From assembly GCF_020733705.1 (NCBI RefSeq), contig NZ_JAJFZM010000010.1:1-60083 (forward strand): a stretch of 60,083 nt of DNA, in the 5' to 3' direction. Both the position numbers and the translations under genes were made by a program. Under the pieces are notes generated by a model that ran no database searches, was not told where the DNA came from, and saw nothing but the letters and a program-made list of their open reading frames with translations. Every line of letters starts with the position of its first letter. The stretch's first letter is position 1. Origin of the DNA: Nocardia australiensis (GTDB taxonomy: Bacteria > Actinomycetota > Actinomycetes > Mycobacteriales > Mycobacteriaceae). This document shows positions 16,202 to 25,800 of this stretch, one piece after another.

Positions 16202-16798
16202 TCAGTCGAAGAGATATTCGATGATCGTGATCGCGCCGGCCGCGCCGACCGCGTTTGCTCCGCCCCCGCCAGCGGGGAATCCGCCTGCACTGCCGCCGTT
16301 TCCGCCGCCCCCGGATTGGCACGCCTCCCACAGGGGCGGGTTCGATTTGCCTGCGGCGACGAGGCCAGACCTGCCGCCTGACGCGCCCGCGCCTCCCCCT
16401 CCTCCGCCGCCAGCGAGTAGGCGCACAGGGCCGGAGCTCACGGACTCGCCCACGATCCCGGTTGTCGATCCACCGGTGCCGCCGCGCATGAACGACAAAC
16501 CCCCGGCGCTGCCGTTGGTAGCGCCTTTCCCGCCGGGTGCGGTGTAGTAGGACCCGAAAGATGAGTCGCCGCCGTCGCCGCCGTCGCTGGTTCCGCCTGC
16601 ACCGACGGTGACAGCGACGGTGGCAGTCAGGCTGGTCGCGGGAATGCGCTTCGGATTCGCCACGGCCGCTCCCCCGCCGCCACCAGCTGTGGAGTTGCCG
16701 CCACCGCCCGCGCCGCGCAGGTAGATGTCGATGGCGTACAGACCGGCGGGCTGGGTCCAGACGGCGCTGGAGGTGTAGACGATCGCGTTGACATGCAC
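16202..16798 (-). CDS. Glycine-rich tail-tip protein (198 aa)
   Basis: After MHVNAIVYTSSAVWTQPAGLYAIDIYLRGAGGGGNS the sequence becomes a glycine-rich domain with many GGGG runs and short aromatic/hydrophobic strands, ending with the buried strand AAGAITIIEYLF. This is the Gly-rich (polyglycine sandwich) domain seen in phage receptor-binding tips, where beta segments wrap a polyglycine II core. GTG 16798 overlaps the TAG of the upstream gene by one base. It is a paralogue of the C-terminal part of the next gene. Confidence 0.7.
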   Translation of the reverse strand: MHVNAIVYTSSAVWTQPAGLYAIDIYLRGAGGGGNSTAGGGGGAAVANPKRIPATSLTATVAVTVGAGGTSDGGDGGDSSFGSYYTAPGGKGATNGSAGGLSFMRGGTGGSTTGIVGESVSSGPVRLLAGGGGGGGAGASGGRSGLVAAGKSNPPLWEACQSGGGGNGGSAGGFPAGGGGANAVGAAGAITIIEYLFD

Positions 16799-17940
16799 TA
16801 CGAGGACCGCTCGATGACGAAACAGATACCGTGGCCGCCGATGCCGCCGAATGTGGCGCCGCCGACGCCACATGCAGAGCCGCCGCCACCCCCACCGGGG
16901 AACGCCCCGTTGCCGCCACCTGTAGTTCCGGTGATACCTCCGCCGCCACCGCCGCCACCGGTGGCGATGATCGACGCGGGCGCGGTACCCGCGGAGCCTG
17001 GGCTTCCGGTCGCGCCGCCCGGGGAGATACCACCCGCCCCGCCGCCATAGCCCGTGCCGTTCGCGGACCCACCCGATCCGCCTCCGCCCCCACCTCCGTG
17101 CAGGTCATAGGCTGACACCGACGATGTCGGAGGGGTGGGCGGGGCGGCCGAGTAGCCACCGACACCGCCGTTGCCGCCCGGGATCATGCCGACGCCACCG
17201 ACAGCAACCGGGCCGGGCGTGCCCCAGCCGCCGCCATTGCCGCCGCCGCCGAGCAGCCACGCCCCGCCACTGCCGCCTACCTCGGGCCCGAAGGTCGAGT
17301 GGCCGCCGCCGGATCCAACCTTGGCGTCGGACGCGGCGCCCGCACCGCCAGTCCCGATCAAGATCCGAATGGGCTTGAAGTTGCCGGCCCCATCGACTGG
17401 CAGCAGACTCGCGGGGATCGACGTGTGAGTTTCCCCGCCACCTCCGCCACCGCCTCCGCTGCGTGCGCCGCTCAAGAGGGCGTCGTAAGACCCGGAGGAA
17501 CCGCCGCCGCCGGCACCGATGATGATGATGTCGATAGACAGAATCCCTGCGGATGGGGTGTAGGTGTTGTTCGACGTGAAAACCGTTGCATTGCCCTGGA
17601 GGATCAGCTGGTCGAACTGCTCGACCAGCTGATCCAACGTGTGGGTGTGGTCGGTGATGATCGGAATCTGGGAGACGTACTCGTTGTTGACGGTCCCGAA
17701 GATCGCGTCGAGGACTGTGGCAAACCCGCCGAGGATGGCGTTGAGCGCACCGGCGATAAACGACAGGACGAACCCAACCAGCAGGTCGCCGAGGTTGGGC
17801 CAGTGCCCGGTGTCGGCGACGTCCTTGGATAGGACGTCGGTGATGTTGCCCTGAGTACGGTTGGCCATCCCAGGGATTGAGCCGCCGGCCGACGCACCCC
17901 AATCGCCGGGAGTGGTCGGGGAGCCGCCGGGAAAAGTCAT
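16798..17940 (-). CDS. Glycine-rich minor tail protein (380 aa)
   Basis: The first 110 residues contain a hydrophobic helix (LGDLLVGFVLSFIAGALNAILGGFATVLDAIFG) followed by NEYVSQIPIITDHTHTLDQLVEQFDQL. The remainder is glycine-rich with GGGGGGGG runs and hydrophobic strands (GILSIDIIIIGAGG, IRILIGTGG, final ICFVIERSS). The start resembles collagen-like minor tail proteins of actinophages, and the tail repeats the polyglycine-sandwich design of the downstream gene. It is a likely receptor-contacting tail-tip protein. Confidence 0.7.
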   Translation of the reverse strand: MTFPGGSPTTPGDWGASAGGSIPGMANRTQGNITDVLSKDVADTGHWPNLGDLLVGFVLSFIAGALNAILGGFATVLDAIFGTVNNEYVSQIPIITDHTHTLDQLVEQFDQLILQGNATVFTSNNTYTPSAGILSIDIIIIGAGGGGSSGSYDALLSGARSGGGGGGGGETHTSIPASLLPVDGAGNFKPIRILIGTGGAGAASDAKVGSGGGHSTFGPEVGGSGGAWLLGGGGNGGGWGTPGPVAVGGVGMIPGGNGGVGGYSAAPPTPPTSSVSAYDLHGGGGGGGSGGSANGTGYGGGAGGISPGGATGSPGSAGTAPASIIATGGGGGGGGITGTTGGGNGAFPGGGGGGSACGVGGATFGGIGGHGICFVIERSS

Positions 17941-17941
17941 G

Positions 17942-18397
17942 TCAGCCGCCGCACTTCGGGTCTGTCAGCGGGTTCTCGGCACGCTGCCTCTGCGCCTCGA
18001 CCACCCAATTCTGGTAGTCGATGATCGCCTGCTCCATCCGCTCCCGGCTGTCCGGTTGCGGGTTCGCCGACGCGTCGGCGATTGCGGCAATCATGTCGTC
18101 AAGATGCGTCTGATTCTCTGCGGTGATCGCCGACCGAGTGATCAGGGTCGTCCGGAATTCGGTGTTGCACGCCTCCTGCTTCGCCGACTGCATCGCGGCG
18201 AAAGCCGTGCTTACTACGGCGAGCAAGGCCACCAGGAGAAGCCAGTACGCTTGCTGCCGATCGGTGCGCGGCATCGCGGGAAGGGTGATCGCCTTCTTGC
18301 CGCGCCGATATTCACGCCAACTCAACGACAGTCCAGCGCAGAATCCCAGCGCGATGCACGCGGCACCGAAGACCAACTGCAGGACGATGTCACTCAT
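17942..18397 (-). CDS. Two-membrane-segment protein near the lysis genes (151 aa)
   Basis: Two hydrophobic segments (DIVLQLVFGAACIALGFCAGLSL and AYWLLLVALLAVVSTAFAAM) separated by a basic loop (WREYRRGKKAITLP) are followed by a predicted helical outer part of about 90 residues. Position near holin and LysA suggests a lysis role, for example spanin- or LysZ-like, but no motif proves this. ATG 18397 has AAGG at 9 bases and overlaps the upstream stop by 8 bp. Confidence 0.55.
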   Translation of the reverse strand: MSDIVLQLVFGAACIALGFCAGLSLSWREYRRGKKAITLPAMPRTDRQQAYWLLLVALLAVVSTAFAAMQSAKQEACNTEFRTTLITRSAITAENQTHLDDMIAAIADASANPQPDSRERMEQAIIDYQNWVVEAQRQRAENPLTDPKCGG

Positions 18398-18617
18398 CAG
18401 AATCACCTTGGGTTTCCCGGTCTCGATTTCGTGACGCCTGGAATCTCGCGGCTCCGAGTAGGCCGATAATCGCGCCCATGATTCCGTTCACGCCGGTATT
18501 TCCGGTATATGAATCGATGACCAGCGGCGCGAAGATGTTTCCCGCCCAACAGACCGTTACGACGTACACCAGCACGGTCAGTGTCGTCGTCGACACTCCG
18601 TAGTCTTGGCTGGCCAT
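18390..18617 (-). CDS. Small membrane protein, holin-like (75 aa)
   Basis: Two hydrophobic stretches (TLTVLVYVVTVCWAGNIFAPLVI and GVNGIMGAIIGLLGAARF) end in a charged tail (SRNRDRETQGDSDE). The size and charged C-terminus suit a holin or holin partner. It lies two genes after LysA. The gap to the next gene upstream (62 bp) has no further frame. Confidence 0.55.
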   Translation of the reverse strand: MASQDYGVSTTTLTVLVYVVTVCWAGNIFAPLVIDSYTGNTGVNGIMGAIIGLLGAARFQASRNRDRETQGDSDE

Positions 18618-18679
18618 TTACACCCTCCTCATCCACCACACCCCGACTGCCAGCCGGAGATCCGGCAGAGAACAGGACC

Positions 18680-18940
18680 TCACTCCCCGGCACGGGGCTC
18701 GGCGCCCAGTTCGTCCGCCCCGGCGAACATGCCGAGCAGCGGCGCCATCTTGGTTGCGAACACAGCGATCGGGGTCAGGACCACCGCCACGCCGGCCACC
18801 CATCCACCGGCGGTTGCCAGCCCGCCATCCGACAGGGACGCGGCGAGCAGCCCGAGGAACGCGACCACCGAAGTCAGCAGGGCGGCAATGGACTTCGCCA
18901 GTTGCGCGGGGTGATACTTCAACGGGTTCAGCGAGTTCAC
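18680..18940 (-). CDS. Putative holin (86 aa)
   Basis: MNSLNPLKYHPAQLAKSIAALLTSVVAFLGLLAASLSDGG...AGGWVAGVAVVLTPIAVFATKMAPLLGMF has two membrane helices with a short loop and matches the general form of actinophage holins that follow LysA. Holins form the membrane lesions that release endolysin. It starts at GTG 18940 in a GTGA overlap with the LysA stop, so it is coupled to LysA. Confidence 0.7.
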   Translation of the reverse strand: MNSLNPLKYHPAQLAKSIAALLTSVVAFLGLLAASLSDGGLATAGGWVAGVAVVLTPIAVFATKMAPLLGMFAGADELGAEPRAGE

Positions 18941-19719
18941 TTCGCACCCCCGAAGCCGTCGATGCCGAGCTTCTCGCCGATCGCGGCGAGCGCGTTGACG
19001 ACGGTGCGGTCACCGAGCTGCGGCCAGCCGTTGAACTTGGCGGGGATGTCGCGTCGCGTATCCCTGCCGCCGAGCTGATCGGCGGTGATGTCGGTGTGGT
19101 AGGCCACCCATTTGAGGATGTCGCCGACGCTGACCTTGTTGCCGTAGGCGTCGGTGATGGTGTCGGACAGCTGCATGTCTGCTCCAATCGATGGTGATCC
19201 TGTGAATTCCGCGACGTCAGCAGCGAATACGTCCCACGGGAAACCGCTGCCGACATCGGTATGTGACCCCCAGCCGATGACATCGGTGATGTACCGGTGG
19301 TCGCTGATACCAGGTCGTGCCCGGCCGTACGGCGGGGCGATGACCTCGGTCGAGAACCCATATTTCGCGGCGTCCTGCACGGCCAGCCATGCGGCGATGC
19401 GGATGTCGTCGCGGATGTTCAGCCATTCGGCGCGACTCCACGAGGCGCGGCTTCCGGCGAAGCAGAGATTGATCGTGTACGAATTCGCGTCGCCCACCGA
19501 CCAACTCGCGAGGTCGGTGTCGACGACGTCGACGACTATCCCGTTGCGGACGGTGTAGTGGTAGCTCGCGCCGTTGTTCGGGTTGTTGAGGTAGCCCGCC
19601 AGGCTCTCGGCGGTGCCGTCGCCCTCCTGCGTGTGCAGCAGGAAGTTCGTGACGCGCCTGCCATTGCGGCCCTGCGACGACGAGCCCATCCGCTCTATCT
19701 CGGTGTACTGGGGTTTCAC
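18937..19719 (-). CDS. lysA: LysA endolysin, N-acetylmuramoyl-L-alanine amidase
   Basis: The 260-aa product has an Amidase_2/PGRP-type domain over about the first 170 residues: GRRVTNFLLHTQEGDGTAESLAGYLNNPNNGASYHYTV, then INLCFAGSRASW and GISDHRYITDV, which provide the zinc ligands His (LLHT), His/Tyr and the later His-containing loop. It cleaves the amide between muramic acid and the stem peptide. The last 80 residues (DAYGNKVSVGDILKWVAYHTD...) form a separate helical part, perhaps wall-binding. The mycolyl esterase partner LysB lies 29 kb away. Confidence 0.85.
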   Translation of the reverse strand: MKPQYTEIERMGSSSQGRNGRRVTNFLLHTQEGDGTAESLAGYLNNPNNGASYHYTVRNGIVVDVVDTDLASWSVGDANSYTINLCFAGSRASWSRAEWLNIRDDIRIAAWLAVQDAAKYGFSTEVIAPPYGRARPGISDHRYITDVIGWGSHTDVGSGFPWDVFAADVAEFTGSPSIGADMQLSDTITDAYGNKVSVGDILKWVAYHTDITADQLGGRDTRRDIPAKFNGWPQLGDRTVVNALAAIGEKLGIDGFGGAK

Positions 19720-20192
19720 TCGCCTGTCTCCTTCTGCTGCTTGTCGAGTTGGGCGCGCAGCTCATTGAGGCGCGCGAGCATGTCCGGGACCATCGGCGCT
19801 TGGCGGGCTGCCTCCTCGTGGCGCTCGGCGTCGGACATGCCTTCGATGCGTTTGAGTGCCGCCGGGTCGATCGCCCCGAGAAGGGATTTCATCTGCTGCG
19901 CCGACTGCTCGGAGGACGGTCGGGTGGTGGCGTGCTTCTCGTACTCCGCTTTCGGCACCCACTTGCTGGGGTTCATCCATCCCGCCTCGGGGTGATCACC
20001 GGGAATCGGGAAGGACTCCATGAGTTCGGGATGCACACGCACCCCACGCTTAACGAGGGCTTCCGCCCACGGCCTGCGGGCCTTCGGGTGGATGGGGACG
20101 GAGATCCCGTCGCGCTGCCCAGGGAAGGCATCGAGCAACTGCATGAGCATGTCGACCTGAGTTGCGTTGGGGCCGAACAGATCCTCTGACAT
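19716..20192 (-). CDS. Late phage protein of unknown function (158 aa)
   Basis: MSEDLFGPNATQVDMLMQLLDAFPGQRDGISVPIHPKARRPWAEALVKRGVRVHPELMESFPIPGDHPEAGWMNPSKWV is conserved-looking and followed by a helical C-terminal half ending ARLNELRAQLDKQQKETGE. I associate the N-terminal pattern with an uncharacterised family located between minor tail and lysin genes in actinophages. ATG 20192 gives the natural start; the upstream extension is arginine-rich shadow. ATGA overlap with LysA. Confidence 0.6.
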   Translation of the reverse strand: MSEDLFGPNATQVDMLMQLLDAFPGQRDGISVPIHPKARRPWAEALVKRGVRVHPELMESFPIPGDHPEAGWMNPSKWVPKAEYEKHATTRPSSEQSAQQMKSLLGAIDPAALKRIEGMSDAERHEEAARQAPMVPDMLARLNELRAQLDKQQKETGE

Positions 20193-20200
20193 GTGGTTCC

Positions 20201-21907
20201 TTACGAGAGGAGGTGAACGCCGATGTTGGAGAGCGTGGTGAGGGCCTTGTTCATCAACCGCGCGGACCGCTCCGACTGGGATTGCAGAGCTCGCGCCGTC
20301 CCGACCGTGGTCGACCACGCGTACGATTTGCCGGCCGTCCAATCCCAATCCAGAACCATCTCCTCCACCTGATCGACGAGGATGACGTCACCGACTTCGG
20401 GGCAGGTGGAGCCCATTGGTGTGCCGATGTCGTAGTGCAGTCCCGGCATGATCGGGCATGCCGCACCCAATGTGAGTTGGTGCGCGGTCTCGGAATCAGT
20501 GGCCTGGAACCCGGAACGCAGTGCACCGACCGCGGTGAAGCTCCAAGCGTTGTTCTCGGCGCCCTGCTGGTAGATCTCGTACAGGTGCACCCAGCCCAGG
20601 TTGTGGCCACGCGTGGAGTTCTCCCACTGCAACCAGGCAAAAATCGTGCCCACCAAAAACGGCATCACCACGTCGGCAGCGATCGCACCGAGCCCCGAGA
20701 ACCCGGCCAGTAGGAAGTAGCCGATCAGGGCGCCGATCGACTCGATAGTGAGCTTCGCGAGTTGATCGGCCAGCGGATTGTCCCCGCCGACAATGACACT
20801 CGTCGCCGTGGCCGGTGACCAGATGAGGTCGGAGGTTTGGATCGAGGTCCACGGAGAATCGCGCAGCACGATCCAGGGGTGAGAGCCGATGGTGCCGTAG
20901 AACCCCGGCTCGAAATACTCGCCGGGCTTGATGGACTCGTCATCGCCGATGATTGTTTTGGTGTCTTCCACCGCGCCGTCGAGGAACGTTTGCAAAGTGC
21001 GGATGAATCCACCGGCGATCCCGCCGCCGGTGGCAGTACCATCCGGCCCCCAATACTGCGCGGGGTCAACGACTTCCAGTACCAATGCACCGTTGGCGCA
21101 TTCGTCAACACCGTCGACGGGGCAGGTTTCGCCGTCCACGGTGAGGATGCGCCGGTAGGTGAGGACCAGTTTCGCGTCCTCGAGGGCGTCCGCGATGACG
21201 GTATCCATCCGGTTCATCCGTGTAGCCAGCAGCGCCCAGGTGCTGGAGTCGTCGAGGTCGAAGGGATTGCATTTGATGAGGACTTGCCAGTCGCTCCAGT
21301 CGAACAGGTCGTCGTAGGAGTCCATCGCGAACGGATCGTCCGGAAGGGTCCAGAGGTTCCCGTTCAGGCGAATCAGCTGGAGCAGGATCATCATGGAAAT
21401 CGCCCACCGCGCGGGCCCGAGAAGCGGTAGCACCCTTGGAAATTGGAAAAGTGGGATGGGCAACAAGGGGTTCGGCGGGCCGAGCATGAACTGCAAATAT
21501 TGGAGGTCGTCGATCCAGGAGACCTCGAGGTAGCGGACGCCGTCCTGAACGCGCAATCTCCAGTTCTTGAGGATTCCGGACCACCGCCACCGGCCGCCCA
21601 TCCAGTCGACGGTGATGACGACGTTCTTCTTCGCCTTCGGGTCGTTGGGGATCGACATGAGCCAGCGCGCGATGTAGTGATCGGTGCGCAACCGCAGCAT
21701 CCCCGGAGCGGCGACGTTCTTCTGCCGTTTGAACGATCCCGCCAGGTGGTCGCCGACTTCACCGCGGAGCACGAGGCCCGGGGATCCGTTGGGTTTGTTG
21801 GCCCACACGCGGATTCGTGGTGCGGCGCTACGCCACTGCCGGTGTTCCTCGCGAATGTTCCGACACAGGGCTTGGCGGGCGGGGATGTCGGCGAGGGTGG
21901 TGGTCAC
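20201..21907 (-). CDS. Minor tail protein, siphovirus Gp37-like
   Basis: The 568-aa product has the features of the siphovirus ReqiPepy6 Gp37-like family: RIRVWANKPNGSPGLVLRGEV, WMGGRWRWSGILKNWRLRVQDGVRYLEVSWIDDLQYL, then DLFDWSDWQVLIKCNPFDLDDSSTW. It continues with a later membrane-like segment (SIGALIGYFLLAGFSGLGAIAADVVMPFLVGTIFAWLQW) and C-terminal VGDVILVDQVEEMVLDWDWTAGKSYAW. It is a tail-tip hub component, probably interacting with the distal tail protein encoded upstream, with which it shares a GTGA junction. Confidence 0.7.
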   Translation of the reverse strand: MTTTLADIPARQALCRNIREEHRQWRSAAPRIRVWANKPNGSPGLVLRGEVGDHLAGSFKRQKNVAAPGMLRLRTDHYIARWLMSIPNDPKAKKNVVITVDWMGGRWRWSGILKNWRLRVQDGVRYLEVSWIDDLQYLQFMLGPPNPLLPIPLFQFPRVLPLLGPARWAISMMILLQLIRLNGNLWTLPDDPFAMDSYDDLFDWSDWQVLIKCNPFDLDDSSTWALLATRMNRMDTVIADALEDAKLVLTYRRILTVDGETCPVDGVDECANGALVLEVVDPAQYWGPDGTATGGGIAGGFIRTLQTFLDGAVEDTKTIIGDDESIKPGEYFEPGFYGTIGSHPWIVLRDSPWTSIQTSDLIWSPATATSVIVGGDNPLADQLAKLTIESIGALIGYFLLAGFSGLGAIAADVVMPFLVGTIFAWLQWENSTRGHNLGWVHLYEIYQQGAENNAWSFTAVGALRSGFQATDSETAHQLTLGAACPIMPGLHYDIGTPMGSTCPEVGDVILVDQVEEMVLDWDWTAGKSYAWSTTVGTARALQSQSERSARLMNKALTTLSNIGVHLLS

Positions 21908-22809
21908 AGGCTCACCCCCAACGGCCGGGAGTACCTGCGCGGCAAGGTCATCGTCAGCCCGCTACCGGCGGCGAGGCCGGTCCCGGAGATCGTCCACGGC
22001 GTCGCCGGGGTCAGTCCAGGGATGGGGTAGTTCAGGCCGTTGCCGTTGTAGCGTGCCCACACCGGTGCCTCGTTGGCGGCGACCATCAACTCCTCATCGG
22101 GGTCGGAGTCGACGTCGAGGTCCTCTCCGGCCAGCAGCGCGGGGAACGGTGGTGCGGTGCGGTTGGCGTCGACACCTGCCTTGCGCTGGTATTTCCACTC
22201 CTGACCGAACGACTTGTCTGACACCGTCCACGTGCCTGGGGCAGGCAGGAAGTATTTCGGCCATACGTCGATATCGCCGAGGTTCCGAATGTCGAATGTC
22301 GTCGACCAGGTTGAACTGGTGACCTCGAGTTCCTTCACCCAGTCGTCGGCGTACCAAAACGGTTGTGCCGCAGCGGCGTTGATCAGCAGCGTCGAAGATC
22401 GGTAGAGGTGGGGGTCTTTGCCCTTCTCCCATTCCCCGGACTCCCACGCCTGCGGATCGTTGAGTAGTCGCATGTCGAGGTGACGCGGACCGTCGGCAGT
22501 GGTGACCGTGAGCCGGAACTCCGTGTCGTACATGCCCAATGCCATACGGAATTTCGAGTCGATCTCACGCCACTGATCTGGGTCGTCGCCGAAGATGTTG
22601 ACGGCGAAAATCGGGTCGCGGCGCTCGAACTGGCGGCCCTGGTAGTGCATTCGCTGCGCGCCCTGCAACCAGAACGTCTTCGCTGGGGCGTCAATGAACT
22701 TCTTCGGCCCCGGCCGTAGCTCCACACCTTGAGCGCCAACGTTGGGGCCTTCCAGGTCCCAATGGGATCCGTCGACGCCGGTCAGCTCGACGGCCATATA
22801 GTCGGTCAC
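21904..22809 (-). CDS. Distal tail / minor tail protein (301 aa)
   Basis: MTDYMAVELTGVDGSHWDLEGPNVGAQGVELRPGPKKFIDAPAKTFWLQGAQRMHYQGRQFERRDPIFAVNIFGDDPDQWREIDSKFRMALGMYDTEFRLTV... This is the usual gene after the tape measure in actinophages, with the SHWDLxGP start and a Dit-like first domain. It forms the ring joining tail tube to tip (inference by position). GTG 22809 in a GTGA overlap with the tape-measure stop fixes the start. Confidence 0.7.
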   Translation of the reverse strand: MTDYMAVELTGVDGSHWDLEGPNVGAQGVELRPGPKKFIDAPAKTFWLQGAQRMHYQGRQFERRDPIFAVNIFGDDPDQWREIDSKFRMALGMYDTEFRLTVTTADGPRHLDMRLLNDPQAWESGEWEKGKDPHLYRSSTLLINAAAAQPFWYADDWVKELEVTSSTWSTTFDIRNLGDIDVWPKYFLPAPGTWTVSDKSFGQEWKYQRKAGVDANRTAPPFPALLAGEDLDVDSDPDEELMVAANEAPVWARYNGNGLNYPIPGLTPATPWTISGTGLAAGSGLTMTLPRRYSRPLGVSL

Positions 22810-25800
22810 GAGTAGGCCGCCAGCGCACCCATGGACTGGTTGGTCGCCCACCGGTCCTGCTCACGGACGAGCTGGTCATGGTTCATCACATGCACGTCTC
22901 CGTTGAAGTTCACCGAGTGATCGCGGGTGGTGTTACTGGTGTCGCCTCCGCGCGGGGAGAGACCAGCGGGCAGAGACGGGGCGCGCAGGGAGAGCCCGGA
23001 GTTGATGGCCTGCAACACATCCCCGTTCGCGGCAGCCGCAGCAGCGTTGACGACGAACTCACCGTTGGACAACCTCGCAAGGTTGCTGTCAGAGGTGCCA
23101 GACCCTTGCCCGAACACCCATCCGCCGCCCGCGTATCCGGCGGTGGTCGGCCAGATCTTCGCCGCACCCCCGTACCGCTTGTCCACGTAGTTGAACGCGG
23201 CAGCGATGTTCGCTTCGGGGTCTTGTTGGCCGCCGGGGTACCGGCCGTCGATGTTGGAGTCGAAGGTCGGTTTGATGACCTGCAACAAACCGATCGACGG
23301 TGTCCCGTTCTTGGCGTTGATGTCGTAGTTGTTCTGCGCGTTCGGATTACCACCGGACTCGATGCCGATCTGGGCGATCGTGCGATCCGCCAACCCATCC
23401 GACCGGCCCGTACCACGCAGCACGGTCAAGACCGTGTCGCGCCACTGCTCCGCCCCCGCGCCCGGCTGGTAGGTGTGCTTGGCCGGTGGCGCAGCTGGTG
23501 CCGGGGCAGTAGTTGCCGGGGCGGTGGTGCTCAACGTACCCGGGTCGTCCTGCTCGGTTTGCTGCTTCTGGGAGTAGTAATCGACGGTGGTGTTCAGCGC
23601 CTTGTTGTAGGGGTTGCTGGAGGACAGCACAGAGTTCTCCAGCCCGAAGATCCCCAGCAGACCTTCGGCGAGGATCGACCCCGCCTTGGCGCCGATACCC
23701 TGCGCGCTGTACTCCTCCGGTAAACCGGAGTCGGCTTGAACGTCCTTGCTGGTGTCGACCGAGGACGGACCGATGTAGGTGCCGTTGGAGTAGTTCGAAG
23801 GATCGTTCGCGGCCTGCGGGCTCGCCGGGGTGACGGTGCTCGGCGTCGCGGCGGGCGCTGAGATCACGGATCCGACAGCCCAGTGGACGTGGTTGCGGTG
23901 TTGCCCCATGGTGGCCGCCCCGTACACCCCGAGACCGTCGCCAACATCCTTGCCGTCCTTGATGTTGTGGCCGAACGGTTGGTGAATCAGCTCCAGGGAT
24001 TGCGGGTAGTTCGTGGCGATGAACGACGCGAGGGCCTGCATCTCCGGCGTGTCATCGGAGCCGTTGCTGAAATCAGCGGCTTTGCCTTGGGTGTGGTGTC
24101 CGTTGTCGGTGTTGCGTTGTCCCGAGGTCAGGGTCATGCCGGGGAACTTTGCGGCCACCACATCGGCCATCGACGAGACGATCGCCGACTGACCTGTGGA
24201 CTGCTTCTTCTTGTTCGGACCGCGGACCGCGCCGCCCTCGGCGAACCCCGGCACCTGATCGGTGTTGATCGCCTCGAGCAGCGGCATGTACTTGGCCGCC
24301 GAGCGCGCGTTGACGACGAACTCGCGGTCCGACAGGCGAGCAAGGATCGAGTCGGAGGTGCTGGTGCCTTCGCCGGTGACGAGGCCGCCGGTCGCATGTC
24401 CTGGGATGAGGTCGAGGGCTTTGTCGACGACCTTGCCTGCGACGCCGCCGAGCCCGCCCGCTTTGAAGACGTCGGTGAGGCCGGTCCAGATCTCTTTGAT
24501 CTTGTCGACGACGCCGGAGAACTTGTCGCGCAGCTGGTCTAGGCCAGCCTTCATCCCGTCCCATGCGCCTTTGATCTTGTCCCAGGCCCCGACCATGGTG
24601 TCTTTCCACTTCTCCATGGCCGGGATGAGGATGGGCACGACGTAATTGACCAGGTCGGTGATGTGGTTGAGCAACGTCACCAGGAACGGGGCCAGTCGCA
24701 CGAGAATGTCGGCGAGCACGGGCAGGATCTGCACGGCGAGGTCCACGATCACCGGCAGCAGCGGCACCAGGGCGATCATCAGGTTCGACCAGGACTGAAT
24801 CAGTTCCGGCAGCACCGGCAGGATCTTTTCCAGGGCCGATACCAGGGCGGTGCCGATGGTGGCCGCGATCTGCGCGAATACCGGTGTCAGCTGGGCAAAG
24901 GCATTGGTCAGGATCGGGATGACCGGTGTCAGCCCCTCTGCGAGTTGCGTGATGACCGGCGCCAAAGCTGTGGCGAGCGACGACAGGTTCGTGGCGATCG
25001 CGCCGGCGATTACACCGATCAGCTGCGCGAGTGGGGTGATCAGTGGGGCGACCGCGGCGAGGATGTCGGCGAACGCCTGCGCGATCGTCGGCAGATACGG
25101 GGCGAGGGCGACGATCGCGTCAGCCAGCGCGTTGCCGATGATTTCCACGATCCGGGAGATCGACGGAATCAAGGGGATCAGGGCTTGTCCGATCGAGTCG
25201 AACAGTCTCCCAACGACGGGCAAGATCGGTGCCAGCCCAGTGGACATGGCGTTGATCAGCTGCGTCAGGGTTGGCATCAGCGCGGTCAGGGTGTCGAGGA
25301 AAACCCCACCGATCTGCCCGAGTGGCCCGGAGATGTCGGAGATCATTTTGCCGAGCGCGGCGAAGAATGGCCCGAGGTGTGGGCCGACGACTTCGCCGAG
25401 GGTGATGAACGAGGATGTCAGCCCGGTGACCAGCGGGGCGATCCCCTGCATCGCGGCGTTGATTCCGTCGATGAACCCTTGCATCGACCCGTTGTTCACC
25501 AGCTCGGTAAACAGTCCGTCCAGGCTGGACAGGGTGTCCTTGATCGCTGAGTTCAGCCCGCCCGCGATCTGCGACAACCCATCCTTCAGGGCAGGCATTT
25601 GGTTGTTGGCCAGCTGGGTCATGGAGTCGCCGAGACCAGCGAACAGGTTGTCCTGCACCGCGAGCCGCAGGTCTTTCCATGCGGGACCGAGTGCCTGCAT
25701 TTGCAGCACGAAGTCCCGCGCGTTCGGGGACAGCTTCGCGAGTGCCTGCTGGAGTTTGTCGGTGTTGCCTGCGGCGGCTGCGGCGGACTGCGCTGCGTCG

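Noticed and set aside
16202..17940. Glycine-rich proteins as PE-PGRS-like host proteins
   Set aside because: No PE domain; they lie in the late operon with one-base overlaps to phage genes and have phage tail-type N-termini.
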